Counted from the stretch's first letter, positions 50,101 to 59,903 are shown. The stretch: DNA of 64,000 nt from Pycnopodia helianthoides (GCA_032158295.1 CM063246.1:1149371-1213370), one strand, 5' to 3'. Notes: generated by a model not told the origin, from the letters alone. Program-made: numbers and translations.

Positions 50101-51463
50101 GCAAACCTTACTAGATGGTATCTCCACCATGCAAAGTTTCAAATCCTACTCATGTACATGATGTTACTGCAAACCTTACTAGATTGTATCTCCACCATGC
50201 AAAGTTTCAAATCCTACTCATGTACATGGTGTTACTGCAAACCTTACTAGATTGTATCTCCACCACGCAAAGTTTCAAATCCTACTCATGTACATGGTGT
50301 TACTGCAAACCTTACTAGATTGTATCTCCACAATGCAAAGTTTCAAATCCTACTCATGCACATGGTGTTACTGCAAACCTTACTAGATTGTATCTCCACC
50401 ACGCAAAGTTTCAAATCCTACTCATGTACATGGTGTTACTGCAAACCTTACTAGATTGTATCTCCACCATGTAAAGTTTCAAATCCTACTCATGTACATG
50501 GTGTTACCGCAAACCTTACTAGATGGTATCTCCACCACGCAAAGTTTCAAATCCTACTCATGCACATGGTGTTACCGCAAACCTTACTAGATGGTATCTC
50601 CACCATGCAAAGTTTCAAATCCTACTCATGTACATGATGTTACTGCAAACCTTACTAGATTGTATCTCCACCACGCAAAGTTTCAAATCCTACTCATGTA
50701 CATGGTGTTACTGCAAACCTTACTAGATGGTATCTCCACCATGCAAAGTTTCAAATCCTACTCATGTACATGGTGTTATCGCAAACCTTACCAGATTGTA
50801 TCTCCACCATGCAAAGTTGCAAATCCTACTCATGTACATGATGTTACTGCAAACCTTACTAGATTGTATCTCCACCACGCAAAGTTTCAAATCCTACTCA
50901 TGTACATGGTGTTACTGCAAACCTTACTAGATGGTATTCTCACCATGCAAAGTTTCAAATCCTACTCATGTACATGGTGTTATCGCAAACCTTACCAGAT
51001 TGTATCTCCACCATGCAAAGTTGCAAATCCTACTCATGTACATGGTGTTATCGCAAACCTTACTAGATGGTATCTCCACAATTCAAAGTTTCAAATCCTA
51101 CTAATCTTTGACGGATTGATATTATCGATTTGCTCCCTCAAACACTAAGACAATCACTACCTCAAACACCCTATAGAAGGGTACAGTTTGCCGTTAATTT
51201 AGATGCTCATTGGCTTGTCATGGCTTGTTACTCACTACGAACCATGAGCAGTAAGTCATCCCTCTTGTCTTCTTCTTCTCCATCAGGATGTGGTCGGCAA
51301 GGGTCTGAAGGCCAACGAGTGGGTCAAGCAGGTCACCGAGGTCATCAACGGGAAGGGAGGCGGGAAGGAGCTATCCGCTCAGGCCACCGGCGACCGCGTT
51401 GATGGGATCGAGGAGGCTGTACGACTGGCCAAGGAGTTCGCCCAGCTGAAGCTCGCTAGTTAA
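28714..51463 (+). CDS. AARS1: Cytosolic alanyl-tRNA synthetase (AARS1), complete, 20 coding exons
   Basis: Exons: 28705-28866 (ATG 28714), 30448-30636, 31443-31586, 32943-33137, 34321-34465, 34943-35088, 36430-36538, 37335-37488, 37676-37800, 38698-38845, 39565-39734, 40270-40398, 42379-42516, 42972-43112, 43647-43759, 45067-45175, 46032-46148, 47215-47334, 48812-49012 and 51287-51463 (TAA 51461-51463). All junctions are AG/GT and in phase. Coding length is 2923 nt, two short of 974 codons plus stop, because of a frameshift in exon 3. The enzyme charges tRNA-Ala in the cytosol. Visible class II core: [15 protein letters not shown] (motif 1 region), [18 protein letters not shown] and [15 protein letters not shown] (motif 2 region), DTGMGLERI (motif 3). 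The editing domain has HTGTH (H613, H617) and C731-G-G-T-H735. The C-Ala part ends with [15 protein letters not shown]. Human AARS1 is 968 residues, so length and order fit closely. Confidence 0.95.
29277..29511. mobile_element. TTAA MITE (family 2)
   Basis: Starts TTAACCCTCTTGCTGTCTGA and ends GACAGTAGGAGGGTTAA; internal GTGCCACCGTACACAACC is shared with 32320 and 48215. Confidence 0.75.
29508..29882. mobile_element. TTAA MITE (family 1)
   Basis: Left end TTAAAGGTATTGTACAGG, right end ATAATACCTTTAA. It shares its left TTAA with the second-family element at 29277-29511. Confidence 0.75.
30270..30410 (+). mobile_element. tRNA-derived SINE, third family
   Basis: AGTGGTAAGACATGATCTGC with B box GTGGGTTCGAATCCCGCC, then GTGTGGATTTCTTTCACAGG. 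It is related to 46435-46565 and 52385-52520, and ends about 40 nt before AARS1 exon 2. Confidence 0.65.
31443..31586 (+). other. AARS1: AARS1 exon 3 with apparent 2-nt deletion
   Basis: Frame 1 reads [16 protein letters not shown] up to 31490; the sequence from 31492 on is in another frame and reads [17 protein letters not shown]. The conserved Ile codon expected between Lys and Pro is reduced to one C ahead of a CCC run, so two bases appear lost. Alternatively one C is gained and the Ile is absent. Unedited, the frame stops at TGA 31497-31499 after about 132 residues. Flanking splice sites and phases are intact. Confidence 0.85.
32320..32538. mobile_element. TTAA MITE (family 2), inverted orientation
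   Basis: Ends TTAACCGTCCTGCTCTTGG and GACAGCAAGAGGGTTAA. Nearly identical in the middle to 48215-48444. Confidence 0.75.
32736..32899. mobile_element. Hairpin MITE, diverged copy of the 834-968 family
   Basis: It shares CCTGCGAATGCGAAGCGAAT, a TGACGTCA core and the AAACCGGGCTTTA end. It lies about 40 nt upstream of AARS1 exon 4. Confidence 0.65.
35127..35516. mobile_element. TTAA MITE (family 1)
   Basis: Ends TTAAAGACACTGGACACCTT and AGTGTCCAGTGCCTTTAA. It contains an inner palindrome around ATTTCGAGACCTCACACG. Confidence 0.85.
35513..35853. mobile_element. TTAA MITE (family 1)
   Basis: Ends TTAAAGGCTGTTAACCACAT and ATGTTGTAAATGTGCTTTAA. It shares TTAA with the preceding element. Confidence 0.8.
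36598..36801. mobile_element. MITE with TATTCGGTTTGCGGT ends, partial copy
   Basis: The right end ACCGCAAACCGAATATATATT is intact. The left part starts within the internal TCCCCTCGATCCACTGAGCG segment. Confidence 0.65.
36960..37275. mobile_element. Rearranged family 2 MITE fragments
   Basis: Three partial units carry CTACTGTCTGACCATTCAAT-like sequence, and GTTGTGCCACCATACACAAC occurs near the right side. It lies upstream of AARS1 exon 8. Confidence 0.55.
38112..38153. repeat. (TA)n microsatellite
   Basis: About 20 TA dinucleotides, in AARS1 intron 9. Confidence 0.9.
40011..40202. mobile_element. MITE with TATTCGGTTTGCGGT ends, shortened copy
   Basis: Begins TGTAGATTTTTGTTC and ends GTTACCGCAAACCGAACATA. 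Its right flank (CCTCACCATGCAATGCC) matches the flank of the 8221 copy. It lies just before AARS1 exon 12. Confidence 0.65.
40463..40845. mobile_element. TTAA MITE (family 1)
   Basis: Left end TTAAGGCAGTGGATACG, right end AAAGTACATCCTGCCTTTAA, 65 nt after AARS1 exon 12. Confidence 0.8.
40898..41661. mobile_element. Inverted-end element carrying a GGGCGATCA motif cluster
   Basis: Left end GACCCCGTTCCCACTGGA, right end TCCAGTGGGAACGCGGTC. The left half holds at least six GGGCGATCA copies, one or more of them inverted. No protein is encoded. It is in AARS1 intron 12. Confidence 0.65.
41970..42100 (+). mobile_element. tRNA-Leu-like SINE head
   Basis: GTGTCGTGGCCGAGCGGTC followed by a B box GGGTTCGAATCCCGGTC, then the family tail start CACTTGTGCCC. 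It is in AARS1 intron 12. Confidence 0.6.
42527..42862. mobile_element. TTAA MITE (family 1), degraded ends
   Basis: Internal GTACTTGGTAAGAAGCACTG and GGCGATATCTCAAAACGC match the family; the right end ATACTTTGCCTGTAAC has lost TTAA. It starts about 10 nt after AARS1 exon 13. Confidence 0.7.
44100..44253. repeat. Dispersed repeat, copy 1
   Basis: It shares CGCCATCTTGTTT, CTTCCATACAA and GAGAATTAGAACT-type runs with 51826-51990. Confidence 0.6.
44703..44898. mobile_element. GGGCCCAATTTCA inverted-repeat MITE
   Basis: Inverted ends GGGCCCAATTTCATAGAGC and AAATTGGGCCC. The internal ACCAGTCACAAATTGTACATG is shared with 4881-5077. It is in AARS1 intron 15. Confidence 0.75.
46435..46565 (+). mobile_element. 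tRNA-derived SINE, third family
   Basis: GGTCTAGTGGTAAGACATCC with B box GTGGGTTCGAATCCCACC, in AARS1 intron 17. Confidence 0.65.
46838..47187 (-). mobile_element. tRNA-Leu-like SINE, reverse copy
   Basis: Reverse complement of the 4327 element. The tRNA-like head ends 28 nt before AARS1 exon 18. Confidence 0.75.
47355..47725. repeat. 52-bp tandem repeat in AARS1 intron 18
   Basis: Units contain GTCAGACAAACATACTCAC and ATGTATCGTTTGCTCAAAAT with exact 52-bp spacing. A larger duplication inserts CATAATACTTATATAATCAT-type segments twice. The array begins about 20 nt after the exon 18 donor. Confidence 0.85.
48215..48444. mobile_element. TTAA MITE (family 2), inverted orientation
   Basis: Ends TTAACCTTCCTAATGTCGG and GACAGCAAGAGGGTTAA, in AARS1 intron 18. 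Confidence 0.75.
49060..51112. repeat. 68-bp minisatellite, about 30 units, in AARS1 intron 19
   Basis: Unit core CACCATGCAAAGTTTCAAAT, CCTACTCATGTACATGGTGT and TACCGCAAACCTTACTAGAT. Period is 68 bp, with some 64-bp units lacking TGTT. Variants are C/T and G/T switches. Confidence 0.95.
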
Positions 51464-51629
51464 TAAGATGTTTTTAGCTTAGAGCTAGTCTTAACGTCGG
51501 AGTGTTAGGACAATAGACACTTCTCAGATGACGTCACTAATTTATCCCTCTCCATGCTGGATAGGTGCAAACTTCACGCGCATCAGGTAACTAGAACTGC
51601 ACAAACATGTGCTAAGAAATGCATCGTGT

Positions 51630-51790
51630 TGCGGTACATGTACATGCAACCAAAATGGCGTTGTGGTACATGTGCATGCAATCCAAAATGACATTGTGGT
51701 ACATGTGCATGCAATCCAAAATGGCATTGCGGTACATGTACATGCAATCCAAAATGGCATTGTGGTACATTTGCATGCAATCCAAAATGG
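51630..51790. repeat. 33-bp tandem repeat, 5 units
   Basis: Unit GGTACATGTGCATGCAATCC plus AAAATGGCATTGT, starting about 165 nt after the AARS1 stop. Confidence 0.9.
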
Positions 51791-51825
51791 CAGACTACCC
51801 GTGTGGCTACAGAAATATGACTTCA

Positions 51826-51990
51826 GTGAGAAGGGTCTATACTTTTATCACGGCGCCGCCATCTTGTTTTCTCTTCCATACAAATCAATGTGACCCAACT
51901 GAGGTTGGAAGGAAAAAATAGTCTGGCAACCTTATGGTGAAATGGGAATTAGAACTATTTTTTGCCATTTGATATTCGGGGGAACCTGAC
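51826..51990. repeat. Dispersed repeat, copy 2
   Basis: Similar to 44100-44253, in the region 3' of AARS1. Confidence 0.6.
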
Positions 51991-52199
51991 TAAGATTGAT
52001 AAAGTGATAAAGTTCTATGCAAATTAATCTGTATCCTACAAGAGAAATCTCTCAAGTTCTCAGTTTTTTTTTGCTCTTCAAGTTTACGTGCTCGGTGAGC
52101 TAATTGTTCAACAAACTTTCCTAATTATCTGTTGACGAACAACAAAGTTCGGGGCTTAATGTTTTGACGGTTTCTTAGGTTTCCTTTTTTTACAGGCAA

Positions 52200-52680
52200 C
52201 TCTGAGGCAACCGACTGCACAGTATGCAGAAGGAGCACTTTGAGGTTCCACATGGGTTCAAATGCCACCGGAGTAATATTCAGACCAGATCACAGATAAA
52301 AAGTCATCATTTGTGGGATGGGCAATTTTTGTCTTCTTTTTGTTTTTCTTCAATATATCAATATGCAAGGTAAACAGTAATCTACCATTCAAGTAGTTTA
52401 AGATATCTGCTCTAGAATACGAGGGTCGTGGGTTCAACTGCCACCGGAGTAATACACCCGTGGAATTCTTTTCAAAAAGATTCCGGCAGGCACTTAGTAG
52501 ACGGTGCTTATTAAACGTCGATGTATGGTAACAACAAAAATATTCAGACCAAATAACTTACAACTTGTTTTGTAGAAAAGCGATCACAGATAAAAAGTCA
52601 TATTTTTTGGGTGTGGGATTGTCAAATTTTATCTTCTTTTTGGGGGGAAATATATCAATATGCAAGGTAAACAAGTAGGA
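52200..52680 (+). mobile_element. Third-family SINE tract with an internal duplication
   Basis: The B-box region at 52430-52450 (GTGGGTTCAACTGCC) and a similar segment near 52252 are each followed by CAGATAAAAAGTCAT and ATATATCAATATGCAAGG. This gives two diverged units about 290 bp apart. Confidence 0.55.
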
Positions 52681-53045
52681 GGTAAAGGTTAACTAGAGTA
52701 ATAAAATTGGAACATTTTACGTTGGGTGTAAGATATTGTGGAATTCAGAAGTTCAATAAGAAAAATGAAAGGATAAGACTGAAATGGTGAAAACTGATAA
52801 CAACAAAGAAATAAAATAATAAGTTGCCTATTTAAAGTAGGCACTGATCTGTGATGAATCTCTTTGTTTGGGGTTAAATATTAGAGATAGATCATGTACT
52901 TGTAGAAGTATTAGGCAAAGGTTCAACATTGTAATTTTGGGGTTGTAAATTCATTGAATTATTTGTATTGATAAAGTATATTAAATATCACAATACATCC
53001 TCATAATGTTGAGAACATATTAAAATGATTTTTGTATCACTATTG

Positions 53046-53390
53046 TTAAAGGCCCTGTACACTATTGGTAAGATCGAAAAACACAATGTTCACAGATTCA
53101 CACATAACTTACATGATTTATAGTAAGTAATGGTAGAAAGGATTCCTTAAAATATTTCTGCCTAAAATGCTATCGTTTCTGAGAAACGAGTAAAACAATA
53201 GTAATTATCGCGCGCGATAATTTGAAAAAAAAACAGAAAACACATAAGATCTCTTTTCACTATTTTCTCGTGACCTCGATGACCAATTGAGCTCAAACTT
53301 TCACAGGTTTGTTTGTTCATGCATATGTTTAATCACACAAAATGTGGACACTGATGTTGAGCTGTTACCAAAAGTGTACAATACCTTTAA
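53046..53390. mobile_element. TTAA MITE (family 1)
   Basis: Ends TTAAAGGCCCTGTACACTAT and AGTGTACAATACCTTTAA. It includes TTCTCGTGACCTCGATGACC. Confidence 0.8.
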
Positions 53391-53820
53391 ATGTTCACAT
53401 AAAACATTTCGCAAATCACAACATTGTAATTTGCCCTGACAGACTCAAGTGTTGCCTTCCATATGACTTTGAAAAACTCATATGTAGTGTATTTTTCGCC
53501 TTATTTATGGTTTTTTTCTCCTTGTTAAAGTTCTATGTGAAAACGTACCGCATTAATTGATAGTGGTACCTAACTAATGTGTTTAATTCGGTATGTGGTG
53601 TGATGTGGTTGTAAAACATCGATAAACTTGTTTGGCCGGACTCCTTTATGCAGCCAACGTCATAAACCAAGTGTTGACTGCAGTACACGGTCATGTGCAG
53701 AGACCAGCAACAATGCAATATCTTCTATGATCATGCTCACTTGATTTAGAGTTTATTTTACCAAAATGTTATCGAGTCTGTTCATTGTAATGGAGGGATG
53801 AGAAATGTATACTACAGAAG

Positions 53821-53826
53821 AATAAA
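53821..53826 (+). terminator. Candidate distal poly(A) signal for AARS1
   Basis: AATAAA followed 14 nt later by a 12-base A run, 2.36 kb after the AARS1 stop. A MITE lies in between, so a nearer signal may be the one used. Confidence 0.25.
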
Positions 53827-54072
53827 ATAAGTGAATCTGTAAAAAAAAAAAACAGTTTGAGATTCTCGTACTGTTAAGTAGCTCTCAGTCTTAAGGTCAC
53901 ATGGAACAATGAAAATATTTATGGCAATGTCAAGTTGATGCATTTGGAATGAGCAAGAATATGTGGCCCGTTATTTCAACTATATCAATGTTTTTCAATA
54001 TAAAGCTTATATCCTAGATCTAGTATAAAAAGGCATCAGAGCCCACTGCAACGTTACAGAGCCTGAAAGCGC

Positions 54073-57000
54073 AACTTACCCCTTGTGATTTGTTTCAATT
54101 TTGGCAAATATTTGATGAAAATGCTGGACTTACCCCTTGTGATTTGTTTCAATTTTGGCAGATATTTGATGAAAATGCTGGACTTACCCCTTGTGATTTG
54201 TTTCAATTTTGGCAAATATTCCATACAAATGCTGGACTAACCCCTTGTGATTTGTATCAATTTTGGCAAATATTTGATGAAAATTGCTGATTTGTGATTT
54301 GTTTCAATTTTGGCAGATATTTGATGAAAATGCTAGACTTACCCCTTGTGATTTGTTTCAATTTTGGCAGATATTTGATGAAAATTGCTGGACTTACCCC
54401 TTGTGATTTGTTTCAATTTTGGCAAATATTCCATACAAATGCTGGACTAACCCCTTGTGATTTGTATCAATTTTGGCAAATATTTGATGAAAATTGCTGG
54501 ACTTACCCCTTGTGATTTGTTTCAATTTTGGCAAATATTCCATACAAATGCTGGACTAACCCCTTGTGATTTGTATCAATTTTGGCAAATATTTGATGGA
54601 AATGCTGGACTTACCCCTTGTGATTTGTTTCAATTTTGGCAGATATTTGACGAAAATGCTGGACTAACCCCTTGTGATTTGTATCAATTTTGGCAAATAT
54701 TTGATGAAAATGCTGGCCTTACCCCTTGTGATTTGTTTCAATTTTGGCAAATATTTGATGGAAATGCTGGACTTACCCCTTGTGATTTGTTTCAATTTTG
54801 GCAAATATTTGATGAAAATGCTGGACTTACCCCTTGAAATTTGTTTCAATTTGGGCAAATATTTGATGAAAATTGCTGGACTTACCCCTTGTGATTTGTT
54901 TCAATTTTGGCAAATATTTGATGAAAATGCTGGACTTACCCCTTGTGATTTGTTTCAATTTTGGCAAATATTTGATGAAAATGCTGGACTTACCCTTTGT
55001 GATTTGTTTCAATTTTGGCAAATATTCCATACAAATGCTGGACTAACCCCTTGTGATTTGTATCAATTTTGGCAAATATTTGATGAAAATGCTGGACTTA
55101 CCCCTTGTGATTTGTTTCAATTTTGGCAAATATTCCATACAAATGCTGGACTAACCCCTTGTGATTTGTATCAATTTTGGCAAATATTTGATGAAAATGC
55201 TGGACTTACCCCTTGTGATTTGTTTCAATTTTGGCAAATATTTGATGAAAATGCTGGACTTACCCCTTGTGATTTGTTTCAATTTTGGCAGATATTTGAT
55301 GAAAATGCTGGACTTACCCCTTGTGATTTGTTTCAAATTTGGCAAATATTTGATGAAAATGCTGGACTTACCCCTTGTGATTTGTTTCAATTTTGGCAAA
55401 TATTTGATGAAAATGCTGGACTTACCCCTTGTGATTTGTTTCAATTTTGGCAGATATTTGATGAAAATTGCTGGACTTACCCCTTGTGATTTGTTTCAAT
55501 TTTGGCAAATATTCCATACAAATGCTGGACTAACCCCTTGTGATTTGTAACAATTTTGGCAAATATTTGATGAAAATTGCTGGACTTACCCCTTGTGATT
55601 TGTATCAATTTTGGCAAATATTCCATACAAATGCTGGACTAACCCCTTGTGATTTGTATCAATTTTGGCAAATATTTGATGGAAATGCTGGACTTACCCC
55701 TTGTGATTTGTTTCAATTTTGGCAGATATTTGACGAAAATGCTGGACTAACCCCTTGTGATTTGTATCAATTTTGGCAAATATTTGATGAAAATGCTGGC
55801 CTTACCCCTTGTGATTTGTTTCAATTTTGGCAAATATTTGATGGAAATGCTGGACTTACCCCTTGTGATTTGTTTCAATTTTGGCAAATATTTGATGAAA
55901 ATGCTGGACTTACCCCTTGAAATTTGTTTCAATTTGGGCAAATATTTGATGAAAATTGCTGGACTTACCCCTTGTGATTTGTTTCAATTTTGGCAAATAT
56001 TTGATGAAAATGCTGGACTTACCCCTTGTGATTTGTTTCAATTTTGGCAGATATTTGATGAAAATGCTGGACTTACCCTTTGTGATTTGTTTCAATTTTG
56101 GCAAATATTCCATACAAATGCTGGACTAACCCCTTGTGATTTGTATCAATTTTGGCAAATATTTGATGAAAATGCTGGACTTACCCCTTGTGATTTGTTT
56201 CAATTTTGGCAAATATTCCATACAAATGCTGGACTAACCCCTTGTGATTTGTATCAATTTTGGCAAATATTTGATGAAAATGCTGGACTTACCCCTTGTG
56301 ATTTGTTTCAATTTTGGCAAATATTTGATGAAAATGCTGGACTAACCCCTTGTGATTTGTATCAATTTTGGCAAATATTTGATGGAAATGCTGGACTTAC
56401 CCCTTGTGATTTGTTTCAATTTTGGCAGATATTTGACGAAAATGCTGGACTAACCCCTTGTGATTTGTATCAATTTTGGCAAATATTTGATGAAAATGCT
56501 GGCCTTACCCCTTGTGATTTGTTTCAATTTTGGCAAATATTTGATGGAAATGCTGGACTTACCCCTTGTGATTTGTTTCAATTTTGGCAAATATTTGATG
56601 AAAATGCTGGACTTACCCCTTGAAATTTGTTTCAATTTGGGCAAATATTTGATGAAAATTGCTGGACTTACCCCTTGTGATTTGTTTCAATTTTGGCAAA
56701 TATTTGATGAAAATGCTGGACTTACCCCTTGTGATTTGTTTCAATTTTGGCAGATATTTGATGAAAATGCTGGACTTACCCTTTGTGATTTGTTTCAATT
56801 TTGGCAAATATTCCATACAAATGCTGGACTAACCCCTTGTGATTTGTATCAATTTTGGCAAATATTTGATGAAAATGCTGGACTTACCCTTGTGATTTGT
56901 TTCAATTTTGGCAAATATTCCATACAAATGCTGGACTAACCCCTTGTGATTTGTATCAATTTTGGCAAATATTTGATGAAAATGCTGGACTTACCCCTTG

Positions 57001-58447
57001 TGATTTGTTTCAATTTTGGCAAATATTGATGAAAATGCTGGACTTACCCCTTGTGATTGTTTCAATTTTGGCAGATATTTGATGAAAATGCTGGACTTAC
57101 CCCTTGTGATTTGTTTCAAATTTGGCAAATATTTGATGAAAATGCTGGACTTACCCCTTGTGATTTGTTTCAATTTTGGCAAATATTTGATGAAAATGCT
57201 GGACTTACCCCTTGTGATTTGTTTCAATTTTGGCAGATATTTGATGAAAATTGCTGGACTTACCCCTTGTGATTTGTTTCAATTTTGGCAAATATTCCAT
57301 ACAAATGCTGGACTAACCCCTTGTGATTTGTATCAATTTTGGCAAATATTTGATGAAAATTGCTGGACTTACCCCTTGTGATTTGTTTCAATTTTGGCAA
57401 ATATTCCATACAAATGCTGGACTAACCCCTTGTGATTTGTATCAATTTTGGCAAATATTTGATGGAAATGCTGGACTTACCCCTTGTGATTTGTTTCAAT
57501 TTTGGCAGATATTTGACGAAAATGCTGGACTAACCCCTTGTGATTTGTATCAATTTTGGCAAATATTTGATGAAAATGCTGGCCTTACCCCTTGTGATTT
57601 GTTTCAATTTTGGCAAATATTTGAGGGAAATGCTGGACTTACCCCTTGTGATTTGTTTCAATTTTGGCAAATATTTGATGAAAATGCTGGACTTACCCCT
57701 TGAAATTTGTTTCAATTTGGGCAAATATTTGATGAAAATTGCTGGACTTACCCCTTGTGATTTGTTTCAATTTTGGCAAATATTTGATGAAAATGCTGGA
57801 CTTACCCCTTGTGATTTGTTTCAATTTTGGCAAAATATTTGATGAAAATGCTGGACTTACCCTTTGTGATTTGTTTCAATTTTGGCAAATATTCCATACA
57901 AATGCTGGACTAACCCTTGTGATTTGTATCAATTTTGGCAAATATTTGATGAAAATGCTGGACTTACCCCTTGTGATTTGTTTCAATTTTGGCAAATATT
58001 CCATACAAATGCTGGACTAACCCCTTGTGATTTGTATCAATTTATGCAAATATTTGATTGAAAATTGCTGGACTTACCCCTTGTGATTTGTTTCAATTTT
58101 GGCAAATATTTGATGAAAATGCTGGACTTACCCTTTGTGATTTGTTTCAATTTTGGCAGATATTTGATGAAAATGCTGGACTTACCCCTTGTGATTTGTT
58201 TCAAATTTGGCAAATATTTGATGAAAATGCTGGACTTACCCCTTGTGATTTGTTTCAATTTTGGCAAATATTTGATGAAAATGCTGGACTTACCCCTTGT
58301 GATTTGTTTCAATTTTGGCAAATATTCCATACAAATGCTGGACTTACCCCTTGTGATTTGTTTCAATTTTGGCAAATATTCGTTAAAAATGCTGGACTTA
58401 CCCCTTGTGATTTGTTTCAATTTTGGCAAATATTCCATACAAATGCT
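54073..58447. repeat. 54-bp satellite array, about 80 units, with higher-order structure
   Basis: Unit core: TTTCAATTTTGGCAAATATT, TGATGAAAATGCTGGACTTA, CCCCTTGTGATTTG. Because 54 is divisible by 3 and stops are rare, long open frames appear on both strands. Variant units include ATTCCATACAAATGC and a GAAAATTGC form of 55 bp. A rare CTTGAAATTTG unit occurs four times, at about 54832, 55915, 56618 and 57698, which marks repeated multi-unit blocks. Confidence 0.97.
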
Positions 58448-58464
58448 TGTTTTTTAAATATTTG

Positions 58465-58655
58465 GGCTAAATTTGATAAAAATCACAAAAGGTATGTCCA
58501 GCATTTTTATCAAATTTTTGTCAAAAGTATAAAATATCACAAGGTGTAAATATCAGCAATTTTATCAAACATTAAACAAATCTCAAGGGGTAGGTCTGGC
58601 ATTTTTATCAAAATTAGGCAAAGAAATTAAACAAAAAAATCACATTTAAAATCAC
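58465..58655. repeat. Inverted, decayed units of the 54-bp satellite
   Basis: AATCACAAAAGGTATGTCCA, CAGCATTTTTATCAAATTTT and two further segments match the reverse complement of the satellite unit, about three degraded units long. Confidence 0.7.
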
Positions 58656-58664
58656 TAAGAGTCT

Positions 58665-58835
58665 TACAAGCGTACATGAGGCATCACATGTGTGTTTAGA
58701 GTCAAGCGTACACGAATCAAATCACAAGCGTACACAAATTAAATCACAATCGTACATGAGGCTTTCACAAGTGTTTATGGTCAAGCGTACAGGAATTAAA
58801 CCACAAGCGTGCATGAGGCATCACAAGTGTGTTGC
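58665..58835. repeat. Degenerate short tandem repeat
   Basis: Irregular copies of AAGCGTACATGAGGCATCAC and ACACGAATCAAATCACAAGC. Confidence 0.7.
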
Positions 58836-58899
58836 CCAATACAATCTCCATAGTACATGTAGTTGTCTGGTGATAATGGTGAGGGAGTGGAGGATGAGG

Positions 58900-59600
58900 C
58901 TGACTGGCCACTGTGTGCGTCATCCAGAGCTATCTGCATCCCCCTCTAGTGCTGTGGAACCTGTCGATGGAGCTTGGAGCAGAGGCAGGAGTGCGTGACA
59001 CTGTGTGCGTCATCCAGAGCTATCTGCATCCCCTCTAGTGCTGTGGGAACCTGTCGATGGAGCTAGGAGCAGAGGCAGGAGTGCGTGACACTGTGTGCGT
59101 CATCCAGAGCTATCTGCATCCCCCTCTAGTGCTGTGGGAACCTGTCGATGGAGCTAGGAGCAGAGGCAGGAGTGCGTGACACTGTGTGCGTCATCCAGAG
59201 CTATCTGCATCCCCCTCTAGTGCTGTGGGAACCTGTCGATGGAGCTAGAGCTAGGAGCAGAGGCAGGAGTGCGTGACACTGTGTGCGTCAACCAGAGCTA
59301 TCTGCATCCCCCTCTAGTGCTGTGGGAACCTGTCGATGGAGCTAGGAGCAGAGGCAGGAGTGCGTGACACTGTGTACGTCACCAGAGCTATCTGCATCCC
59401 CTCTAGTGCTGTGGGAACCTGTCGATGGAGCTAGGAGCAGAGGCAGGAGTGCGTGACACTGTGTGCGTCATCCAGAGCTATCTGCATCCCCCTCTAGTGC
59501 TGTGGGAACCTGTCGATGGAGCTAGGAGCAGAGGCAGGAGTGCGTGACACTGTGTGCGTCACCCAGAGCTATCTGCATCCCCTCTAGTGCTGTGAGAACC
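58900..59600 (+). repeat. 91-bp tandem repeat, 8 units, inside the retrotransposon end
   Basis: Unit CACTGTGTGCGTCATCCAGA, GCTATCTGCATCCCCCTCTA, GTGCTGTGGGAACCTGTCGA and so on. Spacing is 89-97 bp because of CCCC/CCCCC changes and one 6-bp insertion. The unit codes the retroelement motif CVRHPELSASP. Confidence 0.9.
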
Positions 59601-59680
59601 CGTAGATTAACTAGGGGCAGGAAGAGAGTCACTTATGTTGACCAGCTGAAGACGGATGCAGCGCAACATGAAACCTCTGA

Positions 59681-59903
59681 ATAGACACAATCGGCGACCG
59701 TAGTCACGTGACTCATAGTGGGTATAAAATGTAAACATACCAAGCAAGCAACGTGCATAGAAAAGCATGGCTGCGCCCGAGTACTTCTGCCGTTTGGTAG
59801 GAAGCAGCCATGCTCACCATGCACACTGCATGTTGCTTGCTTGGTTTGTTTACATTTTATACCCACCATGAGTCGCGTGACTACGGGCACCGATTGCGTC
59901 TAT
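59681..59903. mobile_element. Hairpin element, about 223 bp with arms of about 100 bp
   Basis: Left arm begins ATAGACACAATCGG; the right arm ends CCGATTGCGTCTAT. Long inverted matches include GGGTATAAAATGTAAACA and CAAGCAAGCAAC. It interrupts the retrotransposon frame. Confidence 0.85.

Larger units (their letters stand above)
51464..54072. other. AARS1 3' UTR and flank
   Basis: No coding sequence is seen. It contains a 33-bp tandem repeat (51630-51790), a dispersed repeat shared with 44.1 kb (51826-51990), a SINE-like tract with an internal duplication (52200-52680), and a TTAA MITE (53046-53390). The 3' UTR boundary is unknown. Confidence 0.6.

Noticed and set aside
50591..51148. A 185-codon open frame in the 68-bp minisatellite
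   Set aside because: The frame is made only of the tandem unit in intron 19 of AARS1, and its period is not a multiple of three, so it shifts through the frames.
54674..56623. Open frames up to 288 codons reading CDLFQFWQIFDENAGLTP repeats
   Set aside because: They are a by-product of a 54-bp (18-codon) satellite; several frames and both strands are open, and no splice sites or domain support a gene.
54664..58438. Minus-strand Lys-rich repeats (KYLPKLKQITRGKSSIF)
   Set aside because: Complement of the same satellite; no independent evidence of coding.
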